Part shown: one piece after another, positions 55,383 to 64,000 of the stretch
Numbering within the stretch: position 1 is the first letter of the stretch
Layout of the letters: the number at the start of each line of letters is the position of its first letter
NCBI RefSeq assembly: GCF_030694375.1
Contig: NZ_JAUXYL010000040.1
Coordinates: 62,001 to 126,000 of the forward strand
Reading direction: 5' to 3'
Source of the DNA: Algoriphagus sp.
GTDB taxonomy: Bacteria; Bacteroidota; Bacteroidia; Cytophagales; Cyclobacteriaceae
DNA length: 64,000 nt
Translations under genes and position numbers: made by a program
The notes under the pieces: model-generated
Databases searched by the model: none
The model's input: the letters and a program-made list of their open reading frames with translations, nothing else
Told to the model about the DNA's origin: nothing

Positions 55383-57113
55383 TTAACTGAAGTAATTTTT
55401 TAATCCGTCTAATCTTTCCACCAATTCACCCTCAACTTTTCTGTAATCTTTTGGATCGGAAAGCGGGGCGCTCACGGAAAAGTAATACTTGATTTTTGGC
55501 TCTGTTCCAGAAGGTCTCGCTGAAATCTTGCTGCCGTCTGATAGATAAAACTGCATGACATTGGACTTGTCCATTTCCAAATTTTCTACCTTTCCTGTTT
55601 TTAGATGAGTGATCGTAGAATTCTTTACATCCACAATTCGCTCTACCTCGATGCCGTTCATCTGCGTTGGTGGATTTGTTCTGAATCCGTTCATCAAGGC
55701 TTGAATCTGTTCTGCACCGTCTTTTCCTTTTTTGGTCACAGAAATCAAAGACTCTTTATAGAAGCCAAACTTGGAATAAATTTCAGCCAAAACATCGAAG
55801 GTGTTTTTCCCCTGTTGTTTATAGTAGGCGATCAACTCAGCGAAAATCGCAGCAGCACTTACTGCATCCTTGTCTCTGACAAAATCGCCAACCAGGTAGC
55901 CATAGGACTCTTCCCCACCTCCGATATAGGTTTCTTTGCCCTCTAGTTTGAGTATAATGGCGGCAATATTTTTAAAACCGGTCAATACATTAAAGCATTT
56001 CACACCGAATCCTTCGGCAATTTCATTGATCAATTCGGTGGTGACAATGGTGTTGACCATAAATTGATTTCCGTCCAGTTTACCGGCTTCCTGCCATTTA
56101 CTAAGGAGATAATAGCTCAACAATGCCCCCGACTGATTTCCATTGAGGAGTTCAAATTCACCTTTTTCATTGGGGACGACAGCAGCATATCGGTCACCGT
56201 CGGGATCACAGGCAAGGACAAGTTCGGCGTTTACCTTCCTGCCTAATTCGATTGCCATAGTTAGGGCCTCAGCTTCCTCCGGATTTGGATAAATTACAGT
56301 TGGAAAATTTCCATCCGGTTCAGCTTGTTCTTTGACGATATGTATGTTTTCAAATCCATAAGCCTTGAGAGCGGCAGGGACCATTTTGCCAGAGGCCCCA
56401 TGGATTGGAGAGAAAACGATGGGTATGTTTTTTTGACTGCTAATCGCCTCAGGCGATAAGCTTAAGCCTTTGACTAATTCTAAATAGATAGCGTCAAAAT
56501 CTTCCTCAATGTATTCGAATAAGGCTTCGTTTTTATTCCAATTAACTTGGTCAAAAGAGGTGATCTTCTGAACTTCCTTAATGATGTTGGTGTCATGAGG
56601 CGCCACTACCTGCGCTCCGTCTTCCCAGTAGGCTTTATAGCCATTGTACTCTTTGGGATTATGTGAGGCAGTGATCATTACTCCGGATTTGCAGCCAAAA
56701 TGGCGTACAGCAAAGGAAAGCATAGGCGTTGGCCTCATTTCTTTGAAATAGAGAACCTTTATCCCGTTTGCGGTGAAGACATCAGCAGTGGTTTTTGCAA
56801 ATAGCGTATTATTGATGCGGCAATCATGTGTGATCGCTACTTTGATGTCCTGCCCGGGAAAGGATTTCAAAAGGTAATTTGCCAATCCCTGTGTGGCCAT
56901 TCCAATCGTGTAGACATTCATTCGATTGGTACCCACACCCATTAGTCCTCTTAATCCTCCGGTTCCGAACTCCAGATCTTGATAAAAGGAATCCACCAAT
57001 TCGGTGGGATTTTCCGAAATTAATTTTTTGATTGATGCTTTGGTGTCAGCATCTACATTTCCATCCAGCCAGCTTTGCGCTTTGCTAAGGATTGCAGGGT
57101 CGATTGAACTCAT
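55383..57113 (-). CDS. phosphoglucomutase/phosphomannomutase family enzyme
   Basis: 576 residues from the ATG at 57113 (MSSIDPAILSKAQSWLDG). Alpha-D-phosphohexomutase domains are complete: substrate motif GTGGLRG near 45-51, catalytic TASHNP with S150, magnesium loop CDPDGDR, sugar-binding GGGEESYG and phosphate-binding SGTEPKIKYY. Length and order match the phosphopentomutase/PGM2-like class of Bacteroidota. It moves phosphate between C1 and C6 of a hexose, or between C1 and C5 of ribose. The exact sugar is not fixed by sequence. Confidence 0.93.
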   Translation of the reverse strand: MSSIDPAILSKAQSWLDGNVDADTKASIKKLISENPTELVDSFYQDLEFGTGGLRGLMGVGTNRMNVYTIGMATQGLANYLLKSFPGQDIKVAITHDCRINNTLFAKTTADVFTANGIKVLYFKEMRPTPMLSFAVRHFGCKSGVMITASHNPKEYNGYKAYWEDGAQVVAPHDTNIIKEVQKITSFDQVNWNKNEALFEYIEEDFDAIYLELVKGLSLSPEAISSQKNIPIVFSPIHGASGKMVPAALKAYGFENIHIVKEQAEPDGNFPTVIYPNPEEAEALTMAIELGRKVNAELVLACDPDGDRYAAVVPNEKGEFELLNGNQSGALLSYYLLSKWQEAGKLDGNQFMVNTIVTTELINEIAEGFGVKCFNVLTGFKNIAAIILKLEGKETYIGGGEESYGYLVGDFVRDKDAVSAAAIFAELIAYYKQQGKNTFDVLAEIYSKFGFYKESLISVTKKGKDGAEQIQALMNGFRTNPPTQMNGIEVERIVDVKNSTITHLKTGKVENLEMDKSNVMQFYLSDGSKISARPSGTEPKIKYYFSVSAPLSDPKDYRKVEGELVERLDGLKNYFS

Positions 57114-57295
57114 TTTTTTAAAAATTTCTGTGTGGTTCCAAGTTAGATAAAATGTCAAAAAATGCCACTTCTTATCAATAAATGATCGAATATGATTTGC
57201 AATAGCGATTACAGGTGAATTTTATAAGAAGTGGATTTTTATATGTTAAGATAAAAGTTACTTTAGAATCTAAATTACTTTGATTTCTAGCGTCT

Positions 57296-58135
57296 ATGCC
57301 CTTTCAGTTCATAATTTCCATGATTTTGTTGGTTAGTCCAATTGCAAATAGTAACCATAGTGTTGTTCCAAATTTGGCTTTTAACTTTGAGGAATTTGTT
57401 CCTTCAGATAAGATTTCGGTGAGGGAATCAAATACCGAATTACAAGTCACTGTCGGGGAGAAAATTTTTGTTTTTGGAAAAGCAAGAGGAACATTGGACA
57501 AGGTGAAAGTGGGAATGCATGTATTGCATTTCTCCCAAGTACCTAATAATGAAGGTAATTGGAGCACGTTTACTAACGTAAATTGGAAAAAATTAAAGGA
57601 CGGCTCGATTCAAATCCAATCTTCTTATAGACCTTGGCCTCATGTATTAACCTGGACAGTCTTGGAAAATGGACAATTGAAGATGGTAGCCTCTGCTCCG
57701 CCGTCTGACTTTTCGGATTTGGGATGGTTGGGCTTGGGGTTTAACTACCCTGACCAAATGCTCTATCAGGTTTCTTGGAATTCAGCAGGGGCTGGTTTTG
57801 GTCAATGGAAAAATCAGAATTTCACACCCATGGCAAGTCCCGAAATAGCGATTCAGTCAGAAGATTCCGGATTTTTTCAACCATTTCAGACCGCTAAGCT
57901 AGAATTTGAATCCGTGACAATTGATGTAAGCACCGAAACAGCCGGCTTATTTTTAGGTCTTGGCCAATCTCACTTCGGTAATTCCACCTTGCCTTTTTTA
58001 AAATCAGATTTGGCTTTCTTATTTAATCAACCTGAAATCCAGCCTGCCAAGGAACCTCAAACTCCTTCAGCGCTCGGATCAGCAGATCAGAGAGTTTCTT
58101 CAAGCCCCCTTGTACTTTGGTTTCATTTTCAATAA
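57296..58135 (+). CDS. secreted protein resembling a beta-galactosidase C-terminal beta-sandwich
   Basis: 279 residues with a signal peptide (PFQFIISMILLVSPIANS). No catalytic barrel is present. The stretch LGFNYPDQMLYQVSWNSAGAGFGQWKN resembles the C-terminal beta-sandwich of large GH2 proteins, which has a similar F-Y-P...W-x-G-x-G-x-x-x-x-W-K-N pattern. The end ALGSADQRVSSSPL is also similar. The protein is therefore probably a stand-alone form of that domain. It lies 27 bases before a GH2 gene on the same strand, suggesting a joint role. I am not certain of the family. Confidence 0.55.
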   Translation: MPFQFIISMILLVSPIANSNHSVVPNLAFNFEEFVPSDKISVRESNTELQVTVGEKIFVFGKARGTLDKVKVGMHVLHFSQVPNNEGNWSTFTNVNWKKLKDGSIQIQSSYRPWPHVLTWTVLENGQLKMVASAPPSDFSDLGWLGLGFNYPDQMLYQVSWNSAGAGFGQWKNQNFTPMASPEIAIQSEDSGFFQPFQTAKLEFESVTIDVSTETAGLFLGLGQSHFGNSTLPFLKSDLAFLFNQPEIQPAKEPQTPSALGSADQRVSSSPLVLWFHFQ

Positions 58136-58162
58136 GTTTAATCTTCACCGTCCCTACCTACT

Positions 58163-59974
58163 ATGAGACCTTTTTTCTTTTTTACTCTTTTCCTGTTCTC
58201 CACTGTCAGTTTATCACAAACCACCCTAAAAACTCCATGGACTGACTTGGTTAATATGGAGAATCCCCATCCGGAGTATCCAGAACCCCAATTGCAACGG
58301 CAAGCATGGCAAAGTTTAAATGGATCATGGGATTTTGCGATTTTGCCAAAAGGCAGCAGTCCTGAGACAGGATTTGCAGGAAAAATCACTGTTCCGTTTC
58401 CTGTAGAGTCCTACCTTTCAGGGGTCCAGCTCACTGTGGGACCAGAAAATGAACTTTGGTATGAACGACGTTTTGATTTGCAGTTGAGTCCCAAAGGAAA
58501 GCGGATAATTCTAAAGTTTGGTGCCGTGGATTGGGAGGCTGAAGTCTGGGTTAACGAAAAAAATGTAGGAAAGCATCAAGGAGGCTTTGATTCTTTCAGT
58601 TTTGACATCACTGATTTTTTGGTAAAAGGGAAATCGCAAAAAATTCGGGTGAGGGTTTGGGATCCAAGCGATGCCGGACCTCAGCCAAGAGGAAAGCAAG
58701 TTAAAGAACCAAAAGGAATTTGGTATACTCCGGTAACAGGCATTTGGCAAAGTGTTTACATCCTTGAGGTTCCCTCATCACATGTTTCCTCAATCTATTC
58801 AACTACAGATTGGGAAAATTCAGCGCAGATATTCTATCCTGAAATCACCAATCCAAAGCCAGGTCAGGAAGTTGAAGTAACCTTATTGGACGGAGGTAAG
58901 CTTGTGTCAAGCTTCAAAGCCCAGGCTAATAAACCGCTGCCTGTTCGCCTTCAAAATCCAAAAACATGGTCGCCTGATTCTCCATTTCTATATGAGGTTA
59001 GTATTAAAGTACTGGAAGGAAAAAAGATTGTCGATCAGGTTACCTCCTATGCAGCTTACCGAGACATAAGAATGGGGAAAGACGAAAATGGACACCAACG
59101 AATGTTCCTAAATGGGAAAGCTCTTTTTCAATATGGCCCTTTAGATCAAGGCTGGTGGCCAGACGGATTGTACACGGCCCCGACAGATGAAGCGCTCCTT
59201 TTTGATATCCAAAAAACCAAAGAAATGGGCTTCAATATGATCAGAAAGCATGTAAAAGTAGAGCCAGCCCGCTGGTATTACCATGCTGATCGGCTGGGAA
59301 TGCTTGTCTGGCAGGATATGCCAAGTGGCGATATGGGCAACCGTTGGGAAATCCGACCCGGAGTGATCCGAGAGGGAATGAATAAAAAACGAACCGCAGA
59401 ATCTGAGGAAATCTTCAAAACTGAATGGAAAGAAATTATCAATGAATTTCGATTTTTTCCCTGCATAGTTGCTTGGGTTCCATTTAACGAGGCTTGGGGA
59501 CAGTTTAAAACAACAGAAATCACCGAAATGACCCGAGAACTTGATCCCAGTCGCTTGATCAATTCTGCGAGTGGTGGAAACTTCGAAATGGAAGGCACAA
59601 AAGTGGTTGGAGATATCATGGATTTGCACAATTATCCGGACCCGGTGATGCCGGACCCCAGAATTTTTGGAGCGGAAAATATTTTGGTTTTAGGAGAATA
59701 TGGAGGCTTGGGATTGCCAATCGAAGGGCATACCTGGCAGATCAAGGATAATTGGGGCTATCAGAGTTTCACTTCAAAAGAAGAGCTGAAGGCTCGCTAT
59801 ATGATTCTGCTGGAAGATATGGCTGAATTAATACCAAAGGGTCTAGCTGCTGCCATTTATACCCAAACCACAGATGTGGAAGTTGAAACCAATGGGCTCA
59901 TGACTTATGATCGGAAGGTTATAAAAATCGCACTAGAGGAGTTGAGAAAGGCCCACGAAAAATTGTACAAATAA
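58163..59974 (+). CDS. secreted glycoside hydrolase family 2 enzyme
   Basis: 603 residues, signal peptide ending SLSQ. An N-terminal jelly roll (about 35-190; LNGSWDFAILP, FPVESYLSGV), an Ig-like domain (about 195-290) and a TIM barrel follow. The acid/base glutamate is E443 in PFNEAWG and the nucleophile E512 in LGEYGG. The three domains are those of GH2 beta-galactosidases, mannosidases and glucuronidases; the exact sugar cannot be told. It lacks the usual C-terminal extension of longer GH2 enzymes, which fits the separate upstream protein. Confidence 0.9.
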   Translation: MRPFFFFTLFLFSTVSLSQTTLKTPWTDLVNMENPHPEYPEPQLQRQAWQSLNGSWDFAILPKGSSPETGFAGKITVPFPVESYLSGVQLTVGPENELWYERRFDLQLSPKGKRIILKFGAVDWEAEVWVNEKNVGKHQGGFDSFSFDITDFLVKGKSQKIRVRVWDPSDAGPQPRGKQVKEPKGIWYTPVTGIWQSVYILEVPSSHVSSIYSTTDWENSAQIFYPEITNPKPGQEVEVTLLDGGKLVSSFKAQANKPLPVRLQNPKTWSPDSPFLYEVSIKVLEGKKIVDQVTSYAAYRDIRMGKDENGHQRMFLNGKALFQYGPLDQGWWPDGLYTAPTDEALLFDIQKTKEMGFNMIRKHVKVEPARWYYHADRLGMLVWQDMPSGDMGNRWEIRPGVIREGMNKKRTAESEEIFKTEWKEIINEFRFFPCIVAWVPFNEAWGQFKTTEITEMTRELDPSRLINSASGGNFEMEGTKVVGDIMDLHNYPDPVMPDPRIFGAENILVLGEYGGLGLPIEGHTWQIKDNWGYQSFTSKEELKARYMILLEDMAELIPKGLAAAIYTQTTDVEVETNGLMTYDRKVIKIALEELRKAHEKLYK

Positions 59975-60066
59975 AGACCACTTTGGAGAAACCGATAGAG
60001 GTCCTTTAAAAAAAAGCTTTGGCAGCAAGGCAATTTGGGGAAGATTAAAGCAGTATTTAAAGTTTA

Positions 60067-60732
60067 TCAGCTTCCAAAATTTTGGACTACCATAAAGTAG
60101 GGCATGTTGTAAAAGCTTTTTTCGAGGTAAAGTCTTGCACCACAACCGAGCGAGGTAAAGTTGGGATTGAGGATGTTTTGGCGATGTCCCGGTGAATTCA
60201 TCCAAAGTTTCACCACCTCTTTTGCAAAGGAAATGTAAGTGTGAGGAGGGATTTTTTCACGCTTGGAAGTAAGTGCATAAGTAAATTCTCCGGAAGGATA
60301 GGGGGGATTTACCTTTCGTCCACTCTGATACTGTAACCCATAAGTTGAGCAAATATTTTCTCCGTAATATTTTGGATTTAATCCTTCCAAGTGAAATCGA
60401 TCCTGCACTGTTCTTTTGATACGTATACTGCTAGTATGGGAGTAAAAGCCATATTTGACCATATCCTGGGCGTGTCCGGCAGCGACATTTTCGATTTTGG
60501 ATTGAAATTCAAAAGGCTTAAGATTAGCCTTTTTTCGTTCTTCGTTGGTGACATAGAAAATTGCTGCCTGGAGCAGATCAAAGTTTACTTTTTTGAAATC
60601 AATCACTTCGTAGAGCGATTCTAAGCGGTAAAAAGTGCTCTCATTATAAACTTTATAGGATTCAGGAGTCCAAGTTTGAGCCTGTGCAATAAAAGAGAGC
60701 AAAGAAAAACTCAAAATCAGCAGTGTTTTCAT
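60067..60732 (-). CDS. secreted CAP-domain (SCP/PR1) protein
   Basis: 221 residues, signal peptide ending IAQAQ. CAP domain of about 140 residues: FYVTNEERKKANLKPFEF, VAAGHAQDMVKYGFYSHTS, GENICSTYG and WMNSPGHRQNILNPNFTSLGCGARLY (in pieces), with histidines and glutamates in the usual places. CAP proteins in bacteria are mostly of unknown function. The gene start codon lies inside the left end of a hairpin repeat unit. Confidence 0.88.
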   Translation of the reverse strand: MKTLLILSFSLLSFIAQAQTWTPESYKVYNESTFYRLESLYEVIDFKKVNFDLLQAAIFYVTNEERKKANLKPFEFQSKIENVAAGHAQDMVKYGFYSHTSSIRIKRTVQDRFHLEGLNPKYYGENICSTYGLQYQSGRKVNPPYPSGEFTYALTSKREKIPPHTYISFAKEVVKLWMNSPGHRQNILNPNFTSLGCGARLYLEKSFYNMPYFMVVQNFGS

Positions 60733-60856
60733 CTCTTTATAATTTGATTTTTATTGGTCAGATGCCCGCCTGTCGTCGGACAGGGAATGCCCTGATCCCC
60801 GATAGCTATCGGTGGGGCATTCTCCTGTGTGAGAAGCTTTTCTCATGGGCATTTCA
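60727..60856. repeat. solo copy of the hairpin repeat unit
   Basis: Matches the array at 49.17-49.62 kb: CATCTCTTTATAATTTGATT at the left, CAGATG as the partner of hairpin 1, an insert CCTGTC-GTCG-GACAGG (60769-60784), ATGCCC, a second insert with the palindrome CCGATAGCTATCGG (60799-60812), then TGAGA...TCTCA and GGGCATTTCAT at the end. Its left end contains the start codon of the CAP gene. Confidence 0.8.
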
Positions 60857-61028
60857 TAATACCTGTTTCTTAGCCTTTAGGACGAAAATGAAGTCCGATT
60901 ATTTTTAAAAACTGAAAATATTTTTAACATTTTGTCCAATAAAAATAAGTGAGACGTTTGCCCACTTATTTTTATTTGAAATAAGAAGGTCAATTTTGAT
61001 TTCTTGAAATCGATCACTTTCAAAAAAA
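60857..61028. other. AT-rich spacer upstream of the histidine kinase stop
   Basis: No gene or clear terminator seen. A dyad-like AAAATAAGTGAGACG/CCACTTATTTTTATT segment (about 60943-60975) could form a stem. Confidence 0.35.
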
Positions 61029-63353
61029 CTATTTTTTGATTGTGAATGTGAATTCTGTCCCTACACCCACCTGTGATTTTACGGTGATTTCTCCTTCTAA
61101 AAATTCCACTGCCTTCTTCACGATTGAAAGACCAATACCCGTACCGTCAAAATCCTTTCTGCCATGTAGTCGTTGGAAAACCACAAAAATCTTGTTGAAG
61201 TATTCAGGATCAATGCCGATTCCATTGTCCTCCACAGTGAATTCCCAATACGGTCCAATATCCTTGGATCGAATGGTGATTTGTGGTGGCACATCTGGTT
61301 TTGAATATTTCAGTCCGTTCCCAATCAGGTTTTGAAATATTTGTAATAACGGGGTTTTATGGGTGCAGATTACTGGAAGATTTTCATAGGTAATCAGCGC
61401 ATTTTTACTGTGAATCGGCTTTCTCAAATACATTTTGATTTCGTTGATCAGAACTGCGAGATCTAAAGATTCCTTCTTTTCTTCTACTTTTCCAACCCGT
61501 GATAACTCAAGAAGATCCAAGATTACTTTTTGCATCTGCTTTGCACCGTTTGTCGCAAATTCGATGTATTCTAAGGCTTTTTCGTCAAGTACGCTTTTGT
61601 ATCGTCGTTCCAAGAGCCCCATGAAGCTTGAAATCATTCGGAGTGGTTCTTGTAAATCATGAGAGGCTACAAAAGCAAATTGCTGAAGCTCTAAATTGGA
61701 TATTGCCAAGTCACGAACATTCTTTTCCAATTGCTGATTGAGATCCTTAAGGGAACGTTCAAAGTCCTTCTGCCTTGAAATATCCTGCATTGCCCCAACC
61801 ACTCTGGTGACATTTCCTGAGTCATCTCTGATAAATATGGCCTTATCCAGTACGATAGCATAGGTGCCATCACTTTTGAGAAAGCGGTACTCTTCCAGCC
61901 AGTTTTTTTTCGTTGACTTTGGATCGATGTAAAGCTGGATTAATCTGAAAATTCTGTTTCGGTCATCCGGATGGATTAAACTGAGCTGAAATTCAAAGCT
62001 TGGTTCGATTTTGCTCGGATTGTAGCCAAAAAGAGATAAAAAGCCTTCTCCCCAATAGAGGCTGTTTTTCTTTCTATCGTAATCCCAAATCGCATCACTT
62101 GTGGCTTGTGTTACGATTTGATAACGCTCGATATGTTGAGCTGTTGATTTGCGACTTTCTACTAGTTCACTGATATTTTGGCCAGTACCAAAGATGCAAA
62201 TCTCATCCTGATAAAAAAACCGTGAAACTGAAAAGAAAAAGGGAGTCTTCTTACCTGTTTTAGAAAGTATTTCCAATTCAAGGTCTGTAGCCCCTTCATC
62301 TATTACTTTTTTGATATGATATTTGATGGTGAGATGATCCTCGCCTGCAAAAAAGGATTCAGGTGACATCTTTGTAATTTCATCCGATGAATATTCCGAT
62401 TCCTTTTCCAGTTGATGGTTCCAAAGCAGGAGTTTTCCTTCTGTATTGAATAGAAAGAATACACTTGGTAATTTCTGGATAAGCGACTGATTGAGGTTGA
62501 TTTCATCTTTAAGCGCTTGACTAATTTGCTTTTCTTTGGTGATTTCGACCATTAAGCCCTGTAATTTGTAAGGTTTTCCCTTCCTTGAAATTACTTTTAC
62601 TCTGTCATTTAGCCAGATTACTCTTCCGTCTTTGGTCAAAAAGCGGTAATCAAAAACGTGGTCATTTAGATTTTGCGTTTCATCATGGCAAGTTTGAATA
62701 GAATCCTGACGGTCTGCAGGATGGATGTGCATTTGCCAGAAGTTTTTGGTTTTAATCCATTCTTTTGGTGTAAAGCCGGTTATTTTCTCGACCTGGGGAC
62801 TAATGTATTTGAATTCAAACGTTTGGGCATCTGCCTCCCAAAAAATCCCGTCCAGATTTTCGATTAAGGATTTGTTTTTCTTTTTTACTGTTTTGAGTTT
62901 TTCTTTTGTTTGGACGTACTCTGTGATGTTTTGAAATACACCAATCAATTTTTTCTGACCACTTTTTTCTTCAGAAATAAGTTTGCCTTTGGAATCTACC
63001 CATATGATTTCTCCGTCTTTCTTGATCAGTCTTTTCTTGATGTTGTATTCTCGGTTTTGAGAAATAACCTCCTGCATATGAAAAATTGCTTCATCCCTGT
63101 CATCTTCATGAATGATAGCAACCGCTGTGTCAAAGTTTACTTCAAACTCCTGAGGTTCATATCCCAACATTCGAAAAACACCGTCAGACCACTGCGTGGT
63201 ATCGGTGTCCAAATTATACTCCCATGTTCCTGAGTTCGTCAGTGACTCAAATTGCTCGAGAAGAATTTTTTCATTAGGCTGCTGATCCACAAAATTCCCT
63301 TCAATTGCAGTTGTAAAACCCTTCATAGTATCAACTTTTTTCCTACCCGACAT
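61029..63353 (-). CDS. multi-PAS sensor histidine kinase
   Basis: 774 residues, no membrane segment, so cytosolic. Four PAS/PAC modules are seen (about 28-150, 165-275, 285-400 and 405-530; for example YNIKKRLIKKDGEIIWVDSKG). A short coiled coil leads to HisKA with FVASHDLQEPLRMISSF (H565 as phospho-acceptor) and a HATPase domain (NLIGNGLKYS; VEDNGIGIDPEYF; GTGIGLSIVKK). No response regulator is encoded nearby, so it is an orphan kinase. The PAS domains could sense redox, light or small ligands; none is identified. The ATG at 63353 is the start. Confidence 0.92.
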   Translation of the reverse strand: MSGRKKVDTMKGFTTAIEGNFVDQQPNEKILLEQFESLTNSGTWEYNLDTDTTQWSDGVFRMLGYEPQEFEVNFDTAVAIIHEDDRDEAIFHMQEVISQNREYNIKKRLIKKDGEIIWVDSKGKLISEEKSGQKKLIGVFQNITEYVQTKEKLKTVKKKNKSLIENLDGIFWEADAQTFEFKYISPQVEKITGFTPKEWIKTKNFWQMHIHPADRQDSIQTCHDETQNLNDHVFDYRFLTKDGRVIWLNDRVKVISRKGKPYKLQGLMVEITKEKQISQALKDEINLNQSLIQKLPSVFFLFNTEGKLLLWNHQLEKESEYSSDEITKMSPESFFAGEDHLTIKYHIKKVIDEGATDLELEILSKTGKKTPFFFSVSRFFYQDEICIFGTGQNISELVESRKSTAQHIERYQIVTQATSDAIWDYDRKKNSLYWGEGFLSLFGYNPSKIEPSFEFQLSLIHPDDRNRIFRLIQLYIDPKSTKKNWLEEYRFLKSDGTYAIVLDKAIFIRDDSGNVTRVVGAMQDISRQKDFERSLKDLNQQLEKNVRDLAISNLELQQFAFVASHDLQEPLRMISSFMGLLERRYKSVLDEKALEYIEFATNGAKQMQKVILDLLELSRVGKVEEKKESLDLAVLINEIKMYLRKPIHSKNALITYENLPVICTHKTPLLQIFQNLIGNGLKYSKPDVPPQITIRSKDIGPYWEFTVEDNGIGIDPEYFNKIFVVFQRLHGRKDFDGTGIGLSIVKKAVEFLEGEITVKSQVGVGTEFTFTIKK

Positions 63354-63642
63354 TTAATCCTCTCATTCAAATTAAATTCCATCCAAGAGGGGGAAATTTT
63401 GGCATTTTGAATGAAAAGCCATTTAAGTGTTCAAAGATGATTGGAATAAGTAAGTATTGGTTTTAAATGCCTTGAAATGTAAATTAAACCCCTTTTTTGA
63501 ATCCGATTAAAGGTTTTTAAGTTGGATTTAATTGTGGGAAATATCCACACTATTGGAAAAAAAATCCCCAAAAGAAAAAAATAAGAACAATTAATTTCTT
63601 GAAAGAAAAACAGAAAAGCGGAGATAAACCTCCGCTTTTCGA
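63354..63642. other. spacer with terminator at its right end
   Basis: 289 bases, AT-rich, no gene seen. The right end holds the strong hairpin at 63614-63639. Confidence 0.5.
63614..63639 (-). terminator. intrinsic terminator of the efflux/acyl-carrier-like operon
   Basis: AAAAGCGGAG (63614-63623) and CTCCGCTTTT (63630-63639) form a 10-bp stem around ATAAAC. It lies just past the stop of the 82-residue gene. Confidence 0.85.
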
Positions 63643-63891
63643 TTAATTATTTTGTGGAATCGTAAGCAGCATTCGGATAACTTCTTTTGGAGTGCAGGCT
63701 TTTCCAAGCATTTCATCTTGGATACACACCTGAAGGTTGTATTCTAATTCGAATATCAAGCCGTTTATAAAAACAGGGTCCATGTTCAGTTGCTGAACGA
63801 AATGGTCGTTTTTGCGCTGACCTGAAAGTGAGATTCCATAGGAGTGAAATACTTCTACGGCTTTTTTAAGTTGTGTGAAATGTTGGCTCAT
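63643..63891 (-). CDS. acyl-carrier-protein-like small protein lacking the carrier serine
   Basis: 82 residues. The C-terminal half aligns without gaps to an acyl carrier protein: LNMDPVFINGLIFELEYNLQV (in pieces) sits where carriers have LGxDSLdxvELxxxLEexFgi, and IQDEM-LGKACTPKEVI follows the usual IPDEdxxx-TvgdvV. The phosphopantetheine serine of DSL is replaced by proline at 39, so a classical carrier role is ruled out or the match is only structural. It starts 4 bases after the stop of the upstream RND pump gene and is followed by a terminator. Role unknown. Confidence 0.65.
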   Translation of the reverse strand: MSQHFTQLKKAVEVFHSYGISLSGQRKNDHFVQQLNMDPVFINGLIFELEYNLQVCIQDEMLGKACTPKEVIRMLLTIPQNN

Positions 63892-63895
63892 GTGA

Positions 63896-64000
63896 TCAAA
63901 TTTTAGGAGGTAATAATTTATACATCACCGGAGTGACGATTCTTGAAAGTAAAGTGGAACTGATCAATCCTCCAATCAGCACGATAGCGAGTGGAGATAT
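63896..64000 (-). CDS. RND efflux transporter (AcrB/CzcA type), C-terminal end
   Basis: Only the last 34 codons lie in the window; the gene enters from the right edge. They read ISPLAIVLIGGLISSTLLSR...VTPVMYKLLPPKI, the last transmembrane helix of RND pumps, where LVxPxxYxLLxx is a conserved ending. The stop TGA is 4 bases before the ATG of the small carrier-like gene, so the two are translationally linked. Substrate class cannot be told from this end. Confidence 0.8.
   Translation of the reverse strand: MSPLAIVLIGGLISSTLLSRIVTPVMYKLLPPKI

Noticed and set aside
63643..63891. Functional acyl carrier protein
   Set aside because: The phosphopantetheine serine is replaced by proline, so a normal carrier call is not supported.

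Overview
The window looks like chromosomal DNA of a Bacteroidota bacterium. It is most like Cytophagales/Cyclobacteriaceae (Algoriphagus-type), but this is inference from gene content, not from a marker-gene search. Supporting signs are SusC/SusD and other TonB-dependent receptors, a FecI/FecR pair, large type IX secretion system (T9SS) cargo with a gliding-type C-terminal domain, promoters of the TTG-N19-TAnnTTTG type, and a low-to-moderate GC content. I saw no insertion sequence, prophage, CRISPR array, rRNA or tRNA gene.

Layout. 1-6.2 kb: the 3' end of a THUMP-type RNA methyltransferase, a secreted DUF1080 (3-keto-glycoside hydrolase type) protein, a YpfJ-type zinc protease, an atypical Nramp-like transporter, an alpha/beta hydrolase and RmuC. 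6.3-9.2 kb: TrkA-TrkH potassium uptake. 9.5-20.8 kb: a co-directional block of FecI-type sigma factor, FecR, SusC with STN domain, SusD, Gfo/Idh/MocA oxidoreductase, GMC oxidoreductase and gluconate-2-dehydrogenase subunit-3-like lipoprotein. This reads as a sugar or glycoside uptake and 3-keto oxidation locus. 20.9-24.9 kb: ligase-associated helicase and ATP-dependent DNA ligase. 25-29.5 kb: three small lipoproteins and a ZnuD-like TonB receptor. 29.9-34.6 kb: a four-gene leftward operon (ABC-F, sodium:solute symporter, RlmI-like methyltransferase, small membrane protein). 34.8-44.3 kb: three tandem paralogous ~1050-residue T9SS cargo proteins. 44.4-48.6 kb: GalE, a TonB receptor and a BrkB-family protein. 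48.6-49.7 kb: non-coding DNA with an alternating hairpin repeat array. 49.7-55.3 kb: a PPC-domain lipoprotein, gamma-glutamyltransferase, and a divergent DtxR/MntR regulator / TonB receptor pair. 55.4-64 kb: phosphosugar mutase, a beta-galactosidase-like domain protein with a GH2 enzyme, a CAP-domain protein, a multi-PAS histidine kinase, an acyl-carrier-like small protein and the 3' end of an RND efflux pump.

How it fits together. The sigma/anti-sigma/SusCD/oxidoreductase block is a self-contained sense-import-oxidise unit, and the DUF1080 protein 8 kb away may supply the hydrolysis step. Two TonB receptors (starts near 29478 and 53052) share a TGCAAY-N3-GTTGCA-like dyad near their start codons, which suggests a common metal regulator. 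The second is also controlled from a divergent promoter region carrying four TTAGA half-sites next to a DtxR-family gene. The most unusual non-coding structure is the A-B-A-B' array of two-hairpin units at 49.17-49.62 kb. A solo copy at 60.73-60.86 kb overlaps the start codon of the CAP gene, and the copies carry compensatory stem changes.
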